64,000 bases of DNA from Pedobacter hiemivivus (GCF_004331685.1 NZ_SJSM01000008.1:146323-210322), one strand, 5' to 3'; counted from the first letter of the stretch, positions 15,570 to 26,026 are shown. Translations and numbers: made by a program. Notes: generated by a model not told the origin, from the sequence alone.

Positions 15570-18500
15570 ATGAACTTTTACGATCATTTTGTGCATCGGC
15601 TGAAAGGCTATGTACCCAAATTAATGCTGATTATGAAACTAACCCTTGTTTTAATGATCACCGCTTTTCTGCAATTCTCATTTGCTGCAAGCGCACAGAA
15701 AGTTACCCTTCAGGAAAAGAATACTCCTCTTGAAAAGGTATTTAAAAAAATCAGGCTGCAAACAGGCTATAACATTATATGGAATCAGGCTTTATTAAAA
15801 AAGACACAGCCAGTAAGTGTTAATATTAAAGATGTAGACCTGGAACAGGCGATGGATATGGTGCTGGAAGACCAGGATTTGAGTTTTGTCATTAAGAATA
15901 AAACCATTATTGTCCAGGAAAAAGAGGAGGTAATGCCCAAGCTTCCCGTTGTAGATGTAATAGAGATTAAAGGAAAAGTAACCGATGAGAAAGGACTGCC
16001 AATACCCGGCGTAACTGTTAAAGTTAAGTCGACAGGTAAAGTTGTGATTACAGATCCTAATGGTAATTATGTCCTGCAGACCGAACAACAGGCTGTATTG
16101 GTGTTTTCTTATATCGGCTTTAAATCAATTGAAGAGCAAGTTAACGACCGTAAGGTCATTAATATTGTATTGCTCGAAGATTTAGGTCAACTGAAGGAAG
16201 TGGTCGTTACTGCATTGGGGATTAGTAAAGACAGTAAAAAGATTGGTTACGCAGTAACCAGTGTAAAAGGAGATCTGCTAAACCAGGCTAAGGAACCTAA
16301 CGTGGCGAATAGTTTAACCGGTAGAGTAGCCGGATTAAATGTAAGTGGAGTAAGTAGTGGGCCCGGTTCATCCGCAAGAATTTTGATTAGAGGAGTATCC
16401 AATTTTTCGTCTTCTTCAAGCCCTTTATTTGTGATTGATGGCGTGCCGATGGATAATACTCAAAAGGGTTCTCCAGGGGTGTATGGCGGTCAGGATATGG
16501 GGGATGGGATTTCGAGTATCAATCCAGACGATATTGAGACCGTAACGGTATTAAATGGATCTTCTGCTTCAGCACTATACGGTGCCAGAGCCGCCAATGG
16601 TGTGATACAGATTACCACCAAAAGTGGCAAAGGACAAAAGGGCATTGGTGTAGAATACAGTGGCAACTTTAGTCTAAACAGCATTGTTGATAATACAAAC
16701 TATCAGAAAGCCTATGGTCAGGGATTGGATGGAAAAATACCCTTGACTAGTGCCGACCTTGTGGGGGCCAGTTTAAATAGTTGGGGTGGAAAACTGACTG
16801 GAGAATTAGCGCTTGGACAGGATGGAAAAATGCATCCTTATTTACCAGTAGAAAACCAGTTGGATAAATTTTACCGTGATGCACCCGCATTCTCAAACAC
16901 ACTGGCATTTTTAAATGGCGGAGAAAAAGGAAATATGCGGTTGTCGCTTTCACAAACAAACAACCAATCTGTTATTCCGAACAGCGGTTTGAAACGGTAT
17001 TCAGGAAACCTGAACATCAATCAGGAACTCATCAGTAAGTTAAAGCTGACCGCTATGGTTAATTTTTTAAATGAAGATGTAAAACTGCGACCTAACCTGG
17101 GCGACATGAGTCGGAACCCCAATTTTACAATGGGATTGCTACCTCCTAATGTGAGTCCTGATTATCTAAAAGTAATTTATAATCCTGATGGAGATCTCGA
17201 AAACCACCTGGGTAACGGTGGTTATATTCCTAATCCATGGTTTGTGGTAGAAAAAGTAACGTCTAATACGCGTAGAAAACGTTTGATTTCTTCTACCGCA
17301 TTGCGTTACGATTTTACCAGCGAATTGTATATCCAGACGCGTATGGGCTATGATTATATCGCCGACCATACATTAAAGATAGAACCTTTGGGAATTGGTT
17401 ATAATCCGAAAGGAAAACTGGAAGATCTCTCTGACGCGACAACCACAGAGATGAACTTAGATGTTTTGGCTGGTTATAGCAAAAAACTCGTGACCGATTT
17501 AAGTATGGATGTGGCAGTAGGTGGAAACATCCGTAAATTTAATTATGAAAAGGTAGGTATCTCCGGTTCTCAATGGAAAAGTGCCGATTTCTATGTGCCC
17601 TCTAACTTAACTACTTTATTGGCACTATACCCATCGCCAAACCGATCACAAACTAATTCGGCTTATTATACATTAGATTTTAACTATAAAAATTACCTTA
17701 CCTTAAGTAATACAGGTCGTTATGATAGGTTTAGTACCACTACTAAAGGGGTATTTACACCCTCAGTTAGTGCTAGTTTTGTGTTTACAAACCTGATTCA
17801 AATTCCTGCGCTAACTTTTGGAAAGCTAAGGTTGGCTTATGCCAAGACAAGCGGCGAGGCTTTACCTTTTAGAAATGCCAAATACTATGTGCCTGTTTCC
17901 GGAGAAGCCGATGGTAAACCCTATGCAAATCTAAACTTAGAAATTTTACCTGAAGACTTAAATCCATATACCATGCAGGAGCTGGAAGCTGGTTTAGAGT
18001 TAAAAGGACTGAAAGGGCGGTTTGGATTGGTAGCATCTTATTTTGCGCGTAAAACAAAGGATGAATTGGTTTCACAGCAAATCAGTCTGGCCTCTGGAGG
18101 ATATAGATCGACTTATATTCCCCTGGGGTCCACACAAAACCGCGGATTGGAGTTAACCTTGAATGGTATGCCTATACAACAGCGTGATTTTAGCTGGGAT
18201 GTTTCCTTTAACTTTACCTTGGTTAACAATAAACTCCTGAACATCGATGGGATAACTACAAGAATCCAAAATGCAGATGAAGGACAGTATAGGCCAACAG
18301 TTGGGCCATACGCTAACGGTGCAGGTGTATTTGGTGTAGTCGGTTTACCACTTGCCCAGATCATGACTTATGATTATAAATATGATGCCAATGGCAATAT
18401 CATCGTTGGTAATACAGATGGTATACCTTTAAGGGGAACTGACTTAAAACCTATGGGCTCAGGCCTGCCTAAATATTACGGAGGTTTAAATAACAATTTC

Positions 18501-18989
18501 GTTTATAAGTCCTTTAATTTATCCTTCCTGATTGATTACCGTTTTGGAAATAAAGTGCTTTCGGCAACGGATTTCCTGAGTATGTATTACGGACTAAATA
18601 AAAAGACCCTTGAAGGAAGAGAAAATGGTATCGTGGTAAAAGGGGTAACAGAGGATGGAAAAGAGAATACAAAGGTGGTAAGTGCACAAGATTATTATCC
18701 TGGTCTGGTAAGAAACGTTTCGTCAGTTACTGTGTTTGATGGTAGCTTTATTAAGCTCCGTCAGATTACTATGGGTTATAATCTGCCATCAAGCTTCTTG
18801 AAAAACAGTCCACTAGCTTCGGTTAACATCAGCTTTGCGGCGCGTAACCTGCTTACTTTGATGAAGCATACTGAAAATTTTGATCCTGAAGATACCTTCT
18901 CATCATTAACAGGAAACGCAGGTTTAGAAGGTGCAGGCTTGCCACAAACACGTAATTATGGATTGAGTTTAAACATTAAGCTAAAATAG
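15570..18989 (+). CDS. SusC/RagA TonB-dependent outer-membrane transporter with STN domain (PUL1)
   Basis: 1139 aa. The start at 15570 gives a long signal region (MNFYDHFVHRLKGYVPKLML, then a hydrophobic core ending SAQKVTLQE), common for FecR-partner SusCs; a Met at residue 22 (15633) is an alternative. Domains in order: STN (about 50-115, NTPLEKVFKKIRLQTGYNII), carboxypeptidase-regulatory-like (about 130-200), plug (about 205-350) with the SusC signature SINPDDIETVTVLNGSSASA, then a beta-barrel ending RNYGLSLNIKLK. It imports large oligosaccharides with SusD1 acting as a lid. The STN domain signals to FecR. Inferred substrate, from the neighbouring glycosidases: oligomannose released from N-glycans. 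Confidence 0.95.
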   Translation: MNFYDHFVHRLKGYVPKLMLIMKLTLVLMITAFLQFSFAASAQKVTLQEKNTPLEKVFKKIRLQTGYNIIWNQALLKKTQPVSVNIKDVDLEQAMDMVLEDQDLSFVIKNKTIIVQEKEEVMPKLPVVDVIEIKGKVTDEKGLPIPGVTVKVKSTGKVVITDPNGNYVLQTEQQAVLVFSYIGFKSIEEQVNDRKVINIVLLEDLGQLKEVVVTALGISKDSKKIGYAVTSVKGDLLNQAKEPNVANSLTGRVAGLNVSGVSSGPGSSARILIRGVSNFSSSSSPLFVIDGVPMDNTQKGSPGVYGGQDMGDGISSINPDDIETVTVLNGSSASALYGARAANGVIQITTKSGKGQKGIGVEYSGNFSLNSIVDNTNYQKAYGQGLDGKIPLTSADLVGASLNSWGGKLTGELALGQDGKMHPYLPVENQLDKFYRDAPAFSNTLAFLNGGEKGNMRLSLSQTNNQSVIPNSGLKRYSGNLNINQELISKLKLTAMVNFLNEDVKLRPNLGDMSRNPNFTMGLLPPNVSPDYLKVIYNPDGDLENHLGNGGYIPNPWFVVEKVTSNTRRKRLISSTALRYDFTSELYIQTRMGYDYIADHTLKIEPLGIGYNPKGKLEDLSDATTTEMNLDVLAGYSKKLVTDLSMDVAVGGNIRKFNYEKVGISGSQWKSADFYVPSNLTTLLALYPSPNRSQTNSAYYTLDFNYKNYLTLSNTGRYDRFSTTTKGVFTPSVSASFVFTNLIQIPALTFGKLRLAYAKTSGEALPFRNAKYYVPVSGEADGKPYANLNLEILPEDLNPYTMQELEAGLELKGLKGRFGLVASYFARKTKDELVSQQISLASGGYRSTYIPLGSTQNRGLELTLNGMPIQQRDFSWDVSFNFTLVNNKLLNIDGITTRIQNADEGQYRPTVGPYANGAGVFGVVGLPLAQIMTYDYKYDANGNIIVGNTDGIPLRGTDLKPMGSGLPKYYGGLNNNFVYKSFNLSFLIDYRFGNKVLSATDFLSMYYGLNKKTLEGRENGIVVKGVTEDGKENTKVVSAQDYYPGLVRNVSSVTVFDGSFIKLRQITMGYNLPSSFLKNSPLASVNISFAARNLLTLMKHTENFDPEDTFSSLTGNAGLEGAGLPQTRNYGLSLNIKLK

Positions 18990-19019
18990 TTTAGTAGCTA
19001 AAAGTTAAAAAATAAAAGG

Positions 19020-20630
19020 ATGAAAAATATAATTTTTTATTTATGCCTGATGGCAGTCCTAACCACTGGTTGTACTAAAGGGTTTCAGGAATTGAACCGT
19101 GATCCTACGAAGGCCAATGAGGACAATATGGACCCCAATAATCTGTTCACGGCAGGACAGTTGAATTATGGGAACATTACAGAATTTCAATTGTATGAAC
19201 TGGCGCCAATGGTACAGGTACTGGCTTCTACCGCGATACAGACTTCATACAGTGCGGGAGATAAATACAGTTCACAACTGTTTTCGTACAACGACCGCTT
19301 TTTTGATGATGGACAAACTGCAGCAGGCTTGTTTGCCGAAGCTCAATCGCTTGCAGAAAAAAAGGATCCTGATAAATATGCTAACCTGATCCAGGTTAGT
19401 CGCATTATGCGTGTGATGGCTATGCAACGCATTACAGATGTTTACGGTGATATTCCCTATTTTCAGAAAAATGGCACCCTGTATCCAAAGTATGATTTGC
19501 AGGCAGATATTTACAAAGATATGCTGGCTACACTAGAGGATGCCGCGGAAAAACTGGATCCAAAAAAAGATAAAGTTGCTGGCGATATGTTTTATGATGG
19601 CGATACAGAGAAATGGAAAAGGTTAAGCTATTCGTTTATGTTGAGAGTGGCTATGCGTCTAACCAAGGCAGATCCGGCTACAGCACGTCTGTATGCGGAG
19701 AAGACAAAAGATAAAACCTTCAAGGATTTTACAGACAATGCCATTTTGAAATTTGATGGAAACGCCGATGAGCGTAAAAATAAATCTGCAAACTCCTGGT
19801 TTGGGGATGCAGTTACCTTTGGACAGGTAAGATGGTCTAAAACATTCATCGATTTCATGAAAAATAGCGACGACCCAAGGCTTTACCTGATTACCGAGAA
19901 AGCAGACACAGGTATGAGGTATAACAATGATTTAAGCAGACCTGCGCTTGGTTATACAAAAGTAAATCCGGCCCCTCCGGGAAAAATTAATGAAGTACCT
20001 ATGGGGATGCCGAATGGTTATGATATAAATGGTGTGCGCAGCATAGAAACTGCAGCTGCTTATCCTGGTGCAACAGGGACTAAGGACAACGTTTCTCCTC
20101 TGGGTAATTATGCCAGACCTTTAGCCCGGGTATTTGCCCAGCCAAACTTTCCTTCATTTGTGATTACTTATGCTGAAACGGAATTGTTGCTGGCCGAAGC
20201 TAAGGTAAGAGGCTGGGATGTTGGGACGGTTTCGGCACAAGATCATTATAAAAATGGGCTTGTGTTTGCGATGAAATCATTAGAACAGTTAAATGGAATG
20301 TTAACTATGGGTGGAGAAGTGGAAACTTTTGCCAATGCACATCCACTGGATGAAAGTTCTCAGGCAAAGGCTTTGGAGATGATCAATTCGCAATATTGGG
20401 TGGCTACATTGTTCGATTTTGTGGAAACCTGGGCCAACTATCGCCGCAGTGGTTATCCAATACTTACACCGGTAAACTACCCGGGCAACCGAACAAATGG
20501 TGTGATACCACGCAGACTGAATTATCCGAATAGAGAAGCTGCCTACAACTCTGTGAATTATAATGACGCTGTAGGCCGTTTGGGTGGTAACGATCTGGAT
20601 CTGACTAAAAGGGTTTGGTGGGATAAATAA
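19020..20630 (+). CDS. SusD/RagB-family glycan-binding lipoprotein (PUL1)
   Basis: 536 aa with a lipoprotein signal (lipobox LTTGC, Cys18). It belongs to the SusD-like subgroup with FQELNRDPTKANEDNMDPNN near the mature N-terminus, ITDVYGDIPYF (tetratricopeptide-like helical region), ITYAETELLLAEAKVRGWD and a C-terminal RRLNYPNRE motif. It sits on the outer face of the outer membrane and captures glycan for SusC1, encoded 30 bp upstream. The N-terminal motif (NxDPTKA) places it in the SusD-like_2 branch, which often pairs with STN-type SusC proteins. Confidence 0.92.
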   Translation: MKNIIFYLCLMAVLTTGCTKGFQELNRDPTKANEDNMDPNNLFTAGQLNYGNITEFQLYELAPMVQVLASTAIQTSYSAGDKYSSQLFSYNDRFFDDGQTAAGLFAEAQSLAEKKDPDKYANLIQVSRIMRVMAMQRITDVYGDIPYFQKNGTLYPKYDLQADIYKDMLATLEDAAEKLDPKKDKVAGDMFYDGDTEKWKRLSYSFMLRVAMRLTKADPATARLYAEKTKDKTFKDFTDNAILKFDGNADERKNKSANSWFGDAVTFGQVRWSKTFIDFMKNSDDPRLYLITEKADTGMRYNNDLSRPALGYTKVNPAPPGKINEVPMGMPNGYDINGVRSIETAAAYPGATGTKDNVSPLGNYARPLARVFAQPNFPSFVITYAETELLLAEAKVRGWDVGTVSAQDHYKNGLVFAMKSLEQLNGMLTMGGEVETFANAHPLDESSQAKALEMINSQYWVATLFDFVETWANYRRSGYPILTPVNYPGNRTNGVIPRRLNYPNREAAYNSVNYNDAVGRLGGNDLDLTKRVWWDK

Positions 20631-20660
20631 CAAGATTTGAACTTTTAAATGATATTAATC

Positions 20661-21701
20661 ATGAAAAATATATATCTAATGGCTTTTTTATTGATGATCA
20701 TGGTATCATCCTGCCGCAAAATAAAAACAGAACAGGCCTTTCCGGAAATCAAAGATCAGTTGGAAACCCAGCAAGATGTTTGGACAGCCGAGAGAATTGA
20801 GCAGATTGCGAAGCAAAAAAAGGATTCTATAGACCGGGCAAAGATTGACAAGCCCAATGAAGTAGATCCTAATTCGTTGATGAATAAAAAGAACATTTTA
20901 ATCGCTTACGTGGAAGTAAATAACAGGGCTTTTAAAAATGTAACCTGCTTTTTAAATGATGAAGGAAAGCCGGTAATTGACTTGGCTTGGGTGTTTGCAC
21001 CGAATATCAATATCAACTCCGGAACAAAGAAAGCATATATCACCTACAACAAGCAAGTACAGGGATTGATTAACAAAGGATATATCAGATATGTGCAGAG
21101 TAAGGGGATTAAAGTGGGAATGACACTATTGGGTAACCACGACAACGCAGGTTTCAGAAATTTTAAAAACCTGGAGGAGGCTACAGATTTTGCACAACAC
21201 GTAGCCATAGAGGTACGCCGCTTAGGACTTGATGCAATAGACTTTGATGATGAATACTCAGAAAATCCATCATGGGCCAATAATGAATCTTTCGTGATGG
21301 TGGTTTCGGAAATTAAACGATTGTTGCCTGATAAGTTTGTACACTGCTATATTTTTGGTGGCGCTTCAGCTTCAAGTTATAAAGGAAAACGGATGGGGGA
21401 TGTTGCAGATGCAGGTGCTTCTGCATTTTATCCGCAAACGCCTTCACCTGGATCAGCAGGATTTCCTATAGAGCGACTTTTTCCTAGTACCAAACCTTTT
21501 TCGGGTGGTGGATACCCTGAAGCAACACTCCGGTCGCTAATGGCACAAGGTTATAAAGGTATTATGATGTTCGATTTTAATATGTTCCCAAACAATTACC
21601 TGGATATATTAAAAGGCTATGTAAAAGGAGTTAAAGAACAAAATGTAATAGAGATACCAGGTTGCGTTGATCGTCGTGAAAGTGATGATGTAAACCTATA
21701 A
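20661..21701 (+). CDS. GH18 endo-beta-N-acetylglucosaminidase (Endo H/F1-like) lipoprotein
   Basis: 346 aa from ATG 20661; an ATG at 20649 adds four residues and is less likely. The lipobox MVSSC (Cys18) anchors it as an outer-membrane lipoprotein. The GH18 signature is LDAIDFDDEYS with D191, D194, D196 and catalytic acid E198. The DFDDEY form is that of endo-beta-N-acetylglucosaminidases (Endo H/F1), which cut the chitobiose core of high-mannose N-glycans; chitinases have DWEYP instead. The substrate-assisted mechanism needs the D-x-E pair, which is intact. With GH92 and GH2 mannosidases downstream, it would free the glycan from glycoprotein at the cell surface for uptake by SusC1/D1. Confidence 0.85.
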   Translation: MKNIYLMAFLLMIMVSSCRKIKTEQAFPEIKDQLETQQDVWTAERIEQIAKQKKDSIDRAKIDKPNEVDPNSLMNKKNILIAYVEVNNRAFKNVTCFLNDEGKPVIDLAWVFAPNININSGTKKAYITYNKQVQGLINKGYIRYVQSKGIKVGMTLLGNHDNAGFRNFKNLEEATDFAQHVAIEVRRLGLDAIDFDDEYSENPSWANNESFVMVVSEIKRLLPDKFVHCYIFGGASASSYKGKRMGDVADAGASAFYPQTPSPGSAGFPIERLFPSTKPFSGGGYPEATLRSLMAQGYKGIMMFDFNMFPNNYLDILKGYVKGVKEQNVIEIPGCVDRRESDDVNL

Positions 21702-21756
21702 CCGCGCATTTACTAAAAGATATAAACACGTTTTTATACAGTTTAAACTAATTACT

Positions 21757-24700
21757 ATGAATACAAAATTCATAAGGATATGCATTTTTATAGGCCTCTT
21801 TTTGCAAACTACTGCAATGATGGCACAAAGAAATGTATTCAGGGCGGCGAATGCAACGATCACCGCCTCCTTACCCCTCAGCTCTGGGGCAATTGCGAAC
21901 CTTAATGATGGTAGCACTACAACTACAGCCTTTTTTAACAGGCCTGCCTCTAGTACCTTAGAGCTCACCATTGTTTGTGCTAAACCCGAAAGAGTAGAAG
22001 ATTATACCATCAACTTTACTACTGCAACTTTTTCGGCAAGGGATATTACCTTTTTTGGCTCTCAGAATGGAACCACCTGGACCTTATTGGATACAAAAAC
22101 GGGACCTCTGGTAACCATCAATTCCGTTTTTACCAATGTCAATAGTTATACTTATTACAAGTATGTATTTACCAACTTTAACACCACAACAATAAGGATT
22201 TCGGAAATATCGGGCTTTGGTACCGAAATTCTTGCGCCTATTCTAACCACAACGCCTGGGGCAACAGGAAACCTGGGGATGCTGAGTTGGACTCAGGAAA
22301 TAAGAGGCACAGGAGAGTATGAAATTCAACGTTCATCACCGGGGAGTAGTCTTGCCTTGATCAAGACAGTCGCTCAATCGGTATTGTCGTTGCAAGAGGA
22401 TACGCTGAAAAGAAATACTACTTATTTTTATAAGGTTAGGGTGAAAAAGGGTAGTGTATTTGGCCCATATTCAGAAATAAAGGAATTGATCACCACCGAT
22501 GATAAGTTGGTTAATAAACCTACACTTACCGGTACGGCCTCTTTAACAACCAGCACAACAGCTAATTTAAACTGGAGCCTCCCTATGGGAGGTCCGGGAA
22601 CCTTCACGCTGGAAAGATCGCTAAACGGGACTGATTTTACACTTTTGAAAACCCTGGATAAAGCTGTAAATACTTTTGCCGATACAACGCTAACCCACAA
22701 CACCAGTTATTGGTATCGTGTGATTGGAAAAAATGACATCTCTTCTTCGCCTTATTCTGATGCGATTAAAATAACAACGATAAATGACGCGCTTTTAACT
22801 GCTCCTGTAATGCAGGCAACTGCCCCTACAGGGACCCAGGCCGTTTTATCATGGAACCTTGCTTTTAATACCAAGGGAGGCTTTGAAGTGGAAAAATCGA
22901 CTGATGGAACCAACTTCACCTTGATGGGTAAGTTTGATAAAGCGGTTATTACGTACACAGAAGAATCTTTGAAACCCAATACTCCTTACTGGTACCGGGT
23001 AAGGGCTTTTAATTATATAGGTAAGTCACCGTATTCCACTCCAGTAAAGATAACTACCAATGGTATTAAAGGCTTGCCTGCAGATATTACCGATGACGGG
23101 GGCGCGCTGACAGTTACTGCGGATAATAGTGGCGGAGCAAATGCAGCTGAGGGATCTTCAAAATTTATTGATAACAATATTTCAACCAAATGGCTGGTAT
23201 TCAATGCGCAGGTAGGACAAAGTTTATCGGCAGTATATGCACCAAAGGGAGCTTATATTGTAACCGGTTATACTTTAAGCACAGCTAATGATTCACCTGC
23301 TCGTGACCCCAAAGACTGGCGTTTTGAAGGCTCGGATGACAATGCCGCCTGGACAGTACTGGATACCCGCACAAATCAGCTTGGAGCAGCAGCAGAAAGA
23401 ATAACAACTTACAGTTATTCTATTGCGAACCCTGGAACTAAAGCTTTTAAATTTTACCGTATAGCTTTTACATCGAACAACAACTCTACCGATATTGTGA
23501 GATACCAGATCGCAGAGTGGCAGATTCTGGGCCTCGACCCAGGCTCTCCGGATATTCCTACTAATTTAGCCGTTACTGCAAGTAGCACTAATACCATTAG
23601 CTTAAGTTGGGCGCAGGATAAAACGATACCTGTGAAAGGGTTTATCTTGCAACGTTCAGTAGATGGATTGTTTTTTGAAGCCATTGATACCCTGGAAAGT
23701 ACAGCTACGAGTTTTATAGACCGTAATCTGTATGATGGAGCCAATTATTATTATCGTTTAAATGCAATAGGTGATAGACCTACAGCAGTATCGGCCTGGT
23801 CTAACGTGGCCATGGGCAAAACGACGGCTACGGATGGACTGCCTTTAACGCCGGCTTACCTGATGGCGATTGCGGTGGGCGAAAAAGAAATTAAATTACA
23901 ATGGACTGATCGTTCGACAGATGAAACGGGTTTCCTACTAGAAAGATCACAGGATAATGTCTTATTTGAAGAACTTAAAACTTTAGCCCCTAACACCAGC
24001 ACCTTTGTTGATGCTTCGGTATGGCCAGCAACTAACTATTATTATAGGATAAGTGCAATCAAAGAAAAAACCAAGTCTGTCTATTCTAATGTACTTAAAG
24101 TACTAACGATGGGTGCAAACTCTGCTCCTTTAAGACCAAATGCAGAGGCGCTGAGCATATGTACCGGAACTGGTGAATTTAAACTGGCCATTAACGCGAT
24201 TTCGCCCGGACCTGGTAATGAAAGTACACAAAAGCTAAAAGTTACGGGGATAAAAGCCGGAGATGAACGAAGCGTCAAATTCTTTTCATCGTATTCATTT
24301 AATCCTGTAGTGGCGCCGAGTACAATTTTTGGGAAAGATGAAATCCCTACCATAGGTGGGATTGCTAATTTTAGCGTGACAACAACCGGGATCGCTGTTC
24401 CGGGTGATTCGGCACTGGTGATGCTTACTGTAAAAGATAACGGCGGAACCAATGGATTTGCTTCTGATAGTACTGAATTTCTGGTAAAGATTAAGTTTAC
24501 AACATTAGCCCTAAAAGTAATTTCCGACCAAAAGAACGATACTGTCGCGAGATATGCGGTAGTTAATTTTACCGGTATCACTAATTTTCCTGATCAGACC
24601 CGTTTTCAATGGGCCGATGCTGAGGGGATTATTGGTAGTCGTAATGGAATTAAGCTGTCGGTAATTCCTAAACGGAAAACCACCTATACCTTAACTGCAA

Positions 24701-25020
24701 CTACGCCAATGGGCTGTACCGCAACAGCCAGCATTACTGTTCTTCCTAAAGACTCGGTGCTACTGGTATCTAATGTCCTTACACCTAATCAGGATGGTAA
24801 AAACGATACCTGGATGGTATGGGGAATTGAAAAGATACCAAATAATGAAGTAAAGGTGATGGATCGCCAAGGGCGTCTGGTGTTTACCACAAGGAACTAT
24901 AGAAACGATTGGGATGGTACACATAACGGTGTTGTTTTACCACAAGGTGGATATTATTATGTGATAGAAACAAATGATGGTAGGAAAGCTCAGACTGGTG
25001 TATTAACGATCATTAAATAA
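21757..25020 (+). CDS. FN3/discoidin-repeat surface protein with T9SS type B (CHU_C) sorting domain
   Basis: 1087 aa with a signal peptide (cleavage near AQ, residue 24). An N-terminal discoidin-like region (about 30-155) contains ISEISGFG. It is followed by three fibronectin-III domains (about 160-440; each has an S-x-x-PY/PYS-x-x-I/V-K-I-T-T ending), a second F5/8-type C domain (about 445-605; KDWRFEGSDDNAAWTVLDTR), two more FN3 domains (about 610-790), a mixed region, and the gliding-motility-type C-terminal domain (about 1000-1087; VLTPNQDGKNDTWMVWGIE, PQGGYYYVIETNDGRKAQTG). It is exported by type IX secretion and likely binds glycan at the surface. It takes the place of the usual surface glycan-binding lipoprotein in a PUL. 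Confidence 0.85.
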   Translation: MNTKFIRICIFIGLFLQTTAMMAQRNVFRAANATITASLPLSSGAIANLNDGSTTTTAFFNRPASSTLELTIVCAKPERVEDYTINFTTATFSARDITFFGSQNGTTWTLLDTKTGPLVTINSVFTNVNSYTYYKYVFTNFNTTTIRISEISGFGTEILAPILTTTPGATGNLGMLSWTQEIRGTGEYEIQRSSPGSSLALIKTVAQSVLSLQEDTLKRNTTYFYKVRVKKGSVFGPYSEIKELITTDDKLVNKPTLTGTASLTTSTTANLNWSLPMGGPGTFTLERSLNGTDFTLLKTLDKAVNTFADTTLTHNTSYWYRVIGKNDISSSPYSDAIKITTINDALLTAPVMQATAPTGTQAVLSWNLAFNTKGGFEVEKSTDGTNFTLMGKFDKAVITYTEESLKPNTPYWYRVRAFNYIGKSPYSTPVKITTNGIKGLPADITDDGGALTVTADNSGGANAAEGSSKFIDNNISTKWLVFNAQVGQSLSAVYAPKGAYIVTGYTLSTANDSPARDPKDWRFEGSDDNAAWTVLDTRTNQLGAAAERITTYSYSIANPGTKAFKFYRIAFTSNNNSTDIVRYQIAEWQILGLDPGSPDIPTNLAVTASSTNTISLSWAQDKTIPVKGFILQRSVDGLFFEAIDTLESTATSFIDRNLYDGANYYYRLNAIGDRPTAVSAWSNVAMGKTTATDGLPLTPAYLMAIAVGEKEIKLQWTDRSTDETGFLLERSQDNVLFEELKTLAPNTSTFVDASVWPATNYYYRISAIKEKTKSVYSNVLKVLTMGANSAPLRPNAEALSICTGTGEFKLAINAISPGPGNESTQKLKVTGIKAGDERSVKFFSSYSFNPVVAPSTIFGKDEIPTIGGIANFSVTTTGIAVPGDSALVMLTVKDNGGTNGFASDSTEFLVKIKFTTLALKVISDQKNDTVARYAVVNFTGITNFPDQTRFQWADAEGIIGSRNGIKLSVIPKRKTTYTLTATTPMGCTATASITVLPKDSVLLVSNVLTPNQDGKNDTWMVWGIEKIPNNEVKVMDRQGRLVFTTRNYRNDWDGTHNGVVLPQGGYYYVIETNDGRKAQTGVLTIIK

Positions 25021-25022
25021 AG

Positions 25023-25937
25023 ATGGAAATGAGAAAGCAAATTCAAATCATACTATTTCTGTTGACCATAGGTTTTGGCTTGCCGATTGGCGTTAATGCC
25101 CAGACTGGAAATTTTGGTACAGGATATTTTCAAAATCAATATGTGCTTAACCCTGCAATGGCGGGGTTAAATTCTAAAGAATTCAATATCAATACGGCAT
25201 ACAATAAGGAATCTACTGCTGTGAGTAACAGCGCCAAAACCATATACATAACTGCTGACTATGGATTGAGTAATGCGGTAGGACTTGGTGTCAATTTAAT
25301 AATGGACAATATAGGCGCATTGAGCACCACCAGAATCATGGGTACTTATGCTTACCAGGTAAAACTGAACGAAGATAATCAGAGCCTGCATTTTGGTGTA
25401 TCCGCTGGTGGGGTAAAGGAAAGGTTTAACGCAAATGACATTAGCGGAGATCCTTCTGACGTGTTCCTTTACAATTTTAATGATCGTAAAATGCAGTTTG
25501 AGGCCGATTTTGGTGTAGCTTACCTTCGTGATAGGCTTACGCTTCAAGCCACAGCACCAAACTTTGTTTCTACATTGCGAGATACAGAAAAAACAATATT
25601 GAGTCAGGGTACTTTTGTTGCTTCGGCAGCTTATAAAATAAGCATTGCCGATGGTGGAGATCCCATTAATTTAGAACCTAAAATTGCTTTTCGCAGTTTT
25701 AAAGGCTTAAAAAGTATTATAGATGCTGGCGCAAATGTTGATTTTGTACAAAATACAATCAACCTGTTTGCGTTATATCATTCCAATAAAAGCGTAACTG
25801 CCGGAATTGGTTTTAAGGTGTTAGGTGCCTTTCAGGTTTCTGGCGCTTACAATTCGGGGAGCGATAATTTTAGCGGTGGTACTATAGGAAACTCATTTGA
25901 ATTAGGTTTACGTTTTTACACAAAAGGAAATAAATAA
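25023..25937 (+). CDS. PorP/SprF-family T9SS outer-membrane protein
   Basis: 304 aa with a signal peptide (cleavage near NAQ, residue 27). The opening of the mature protein, YFQNQYVLNPAMAGLNSKEF, is the PorP/SprF family hallmark, and the C-terminus is barrel-like (FELGLRFYTKG). The family supports secretion and anchoring of CHU_C-tagged (type B) proteins. Its gene starts 2 bp after the stop of the CHU_C-tagged surface protein, the typical cargo-partner pairing seen across Bacteroidota. It presumably serves that cargo specifically. Confidence 0.9.
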   Translation: MEMRKQIQIILFLLTIGFGLPIGVNAQTGNFGTGYFQNQYVLNPAMAGLNSKEFNINTAYNKESTAVSNSAKTIYITADYGLSNAVGLGVNLIMDNIGALSTTRIMGTYAYQVKLNEDNQSLHFGVSAGGVKERFNANDISGDPSDVFLYNFNDRKMQFEADFGVAYLRDRLTLQATAPNFVSTLRDTEKTILSQGTFVASAAYKISIADGGDPINLEPKIAFRSFKGLKSIIDAGANVDFVQNTINLFALYHSNKSVTAGIGFKVLGAFQVSGAYNSGSDNFSGGTIGNSFELGLRFYTKGNK

Positions 25938-25963
25938 GAAAAGATAAAATTCTTGTTCATCAT

Positions 25964-26001
25964 AAAGCCGGGATTCAGATGGAATATTCTGGCCCCGGTT
26001 T
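25964..26001 (+). terminator. Hairpin between the T9SS pair and the GH92 gene
   Basis: aaa(g)ccggg at 25964-25972 pairs with cccggttt at 25994-26001 with a one-base bulge, followed by the T-rich stretch tatttaaactttt. It lies in the 89-bp gap before the GH92 start and may reduce read-through, or stabilise the upstream mRNA end. Confidence 0.45.
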
Positions 26002-26026
26002 ATTTAAACTTTTAACCCTAAATGTT

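Noticed and set aside
24081..24581. Long open frame on the minus strand inside the FN3 surface-protein gene
   Set aside because: It is a shadow of the plus-strand gene: hydrophobic low-complexity translation, no family likeness and no promoter of its own. Similar antisense frames elsewhere were dropped for the same reason.
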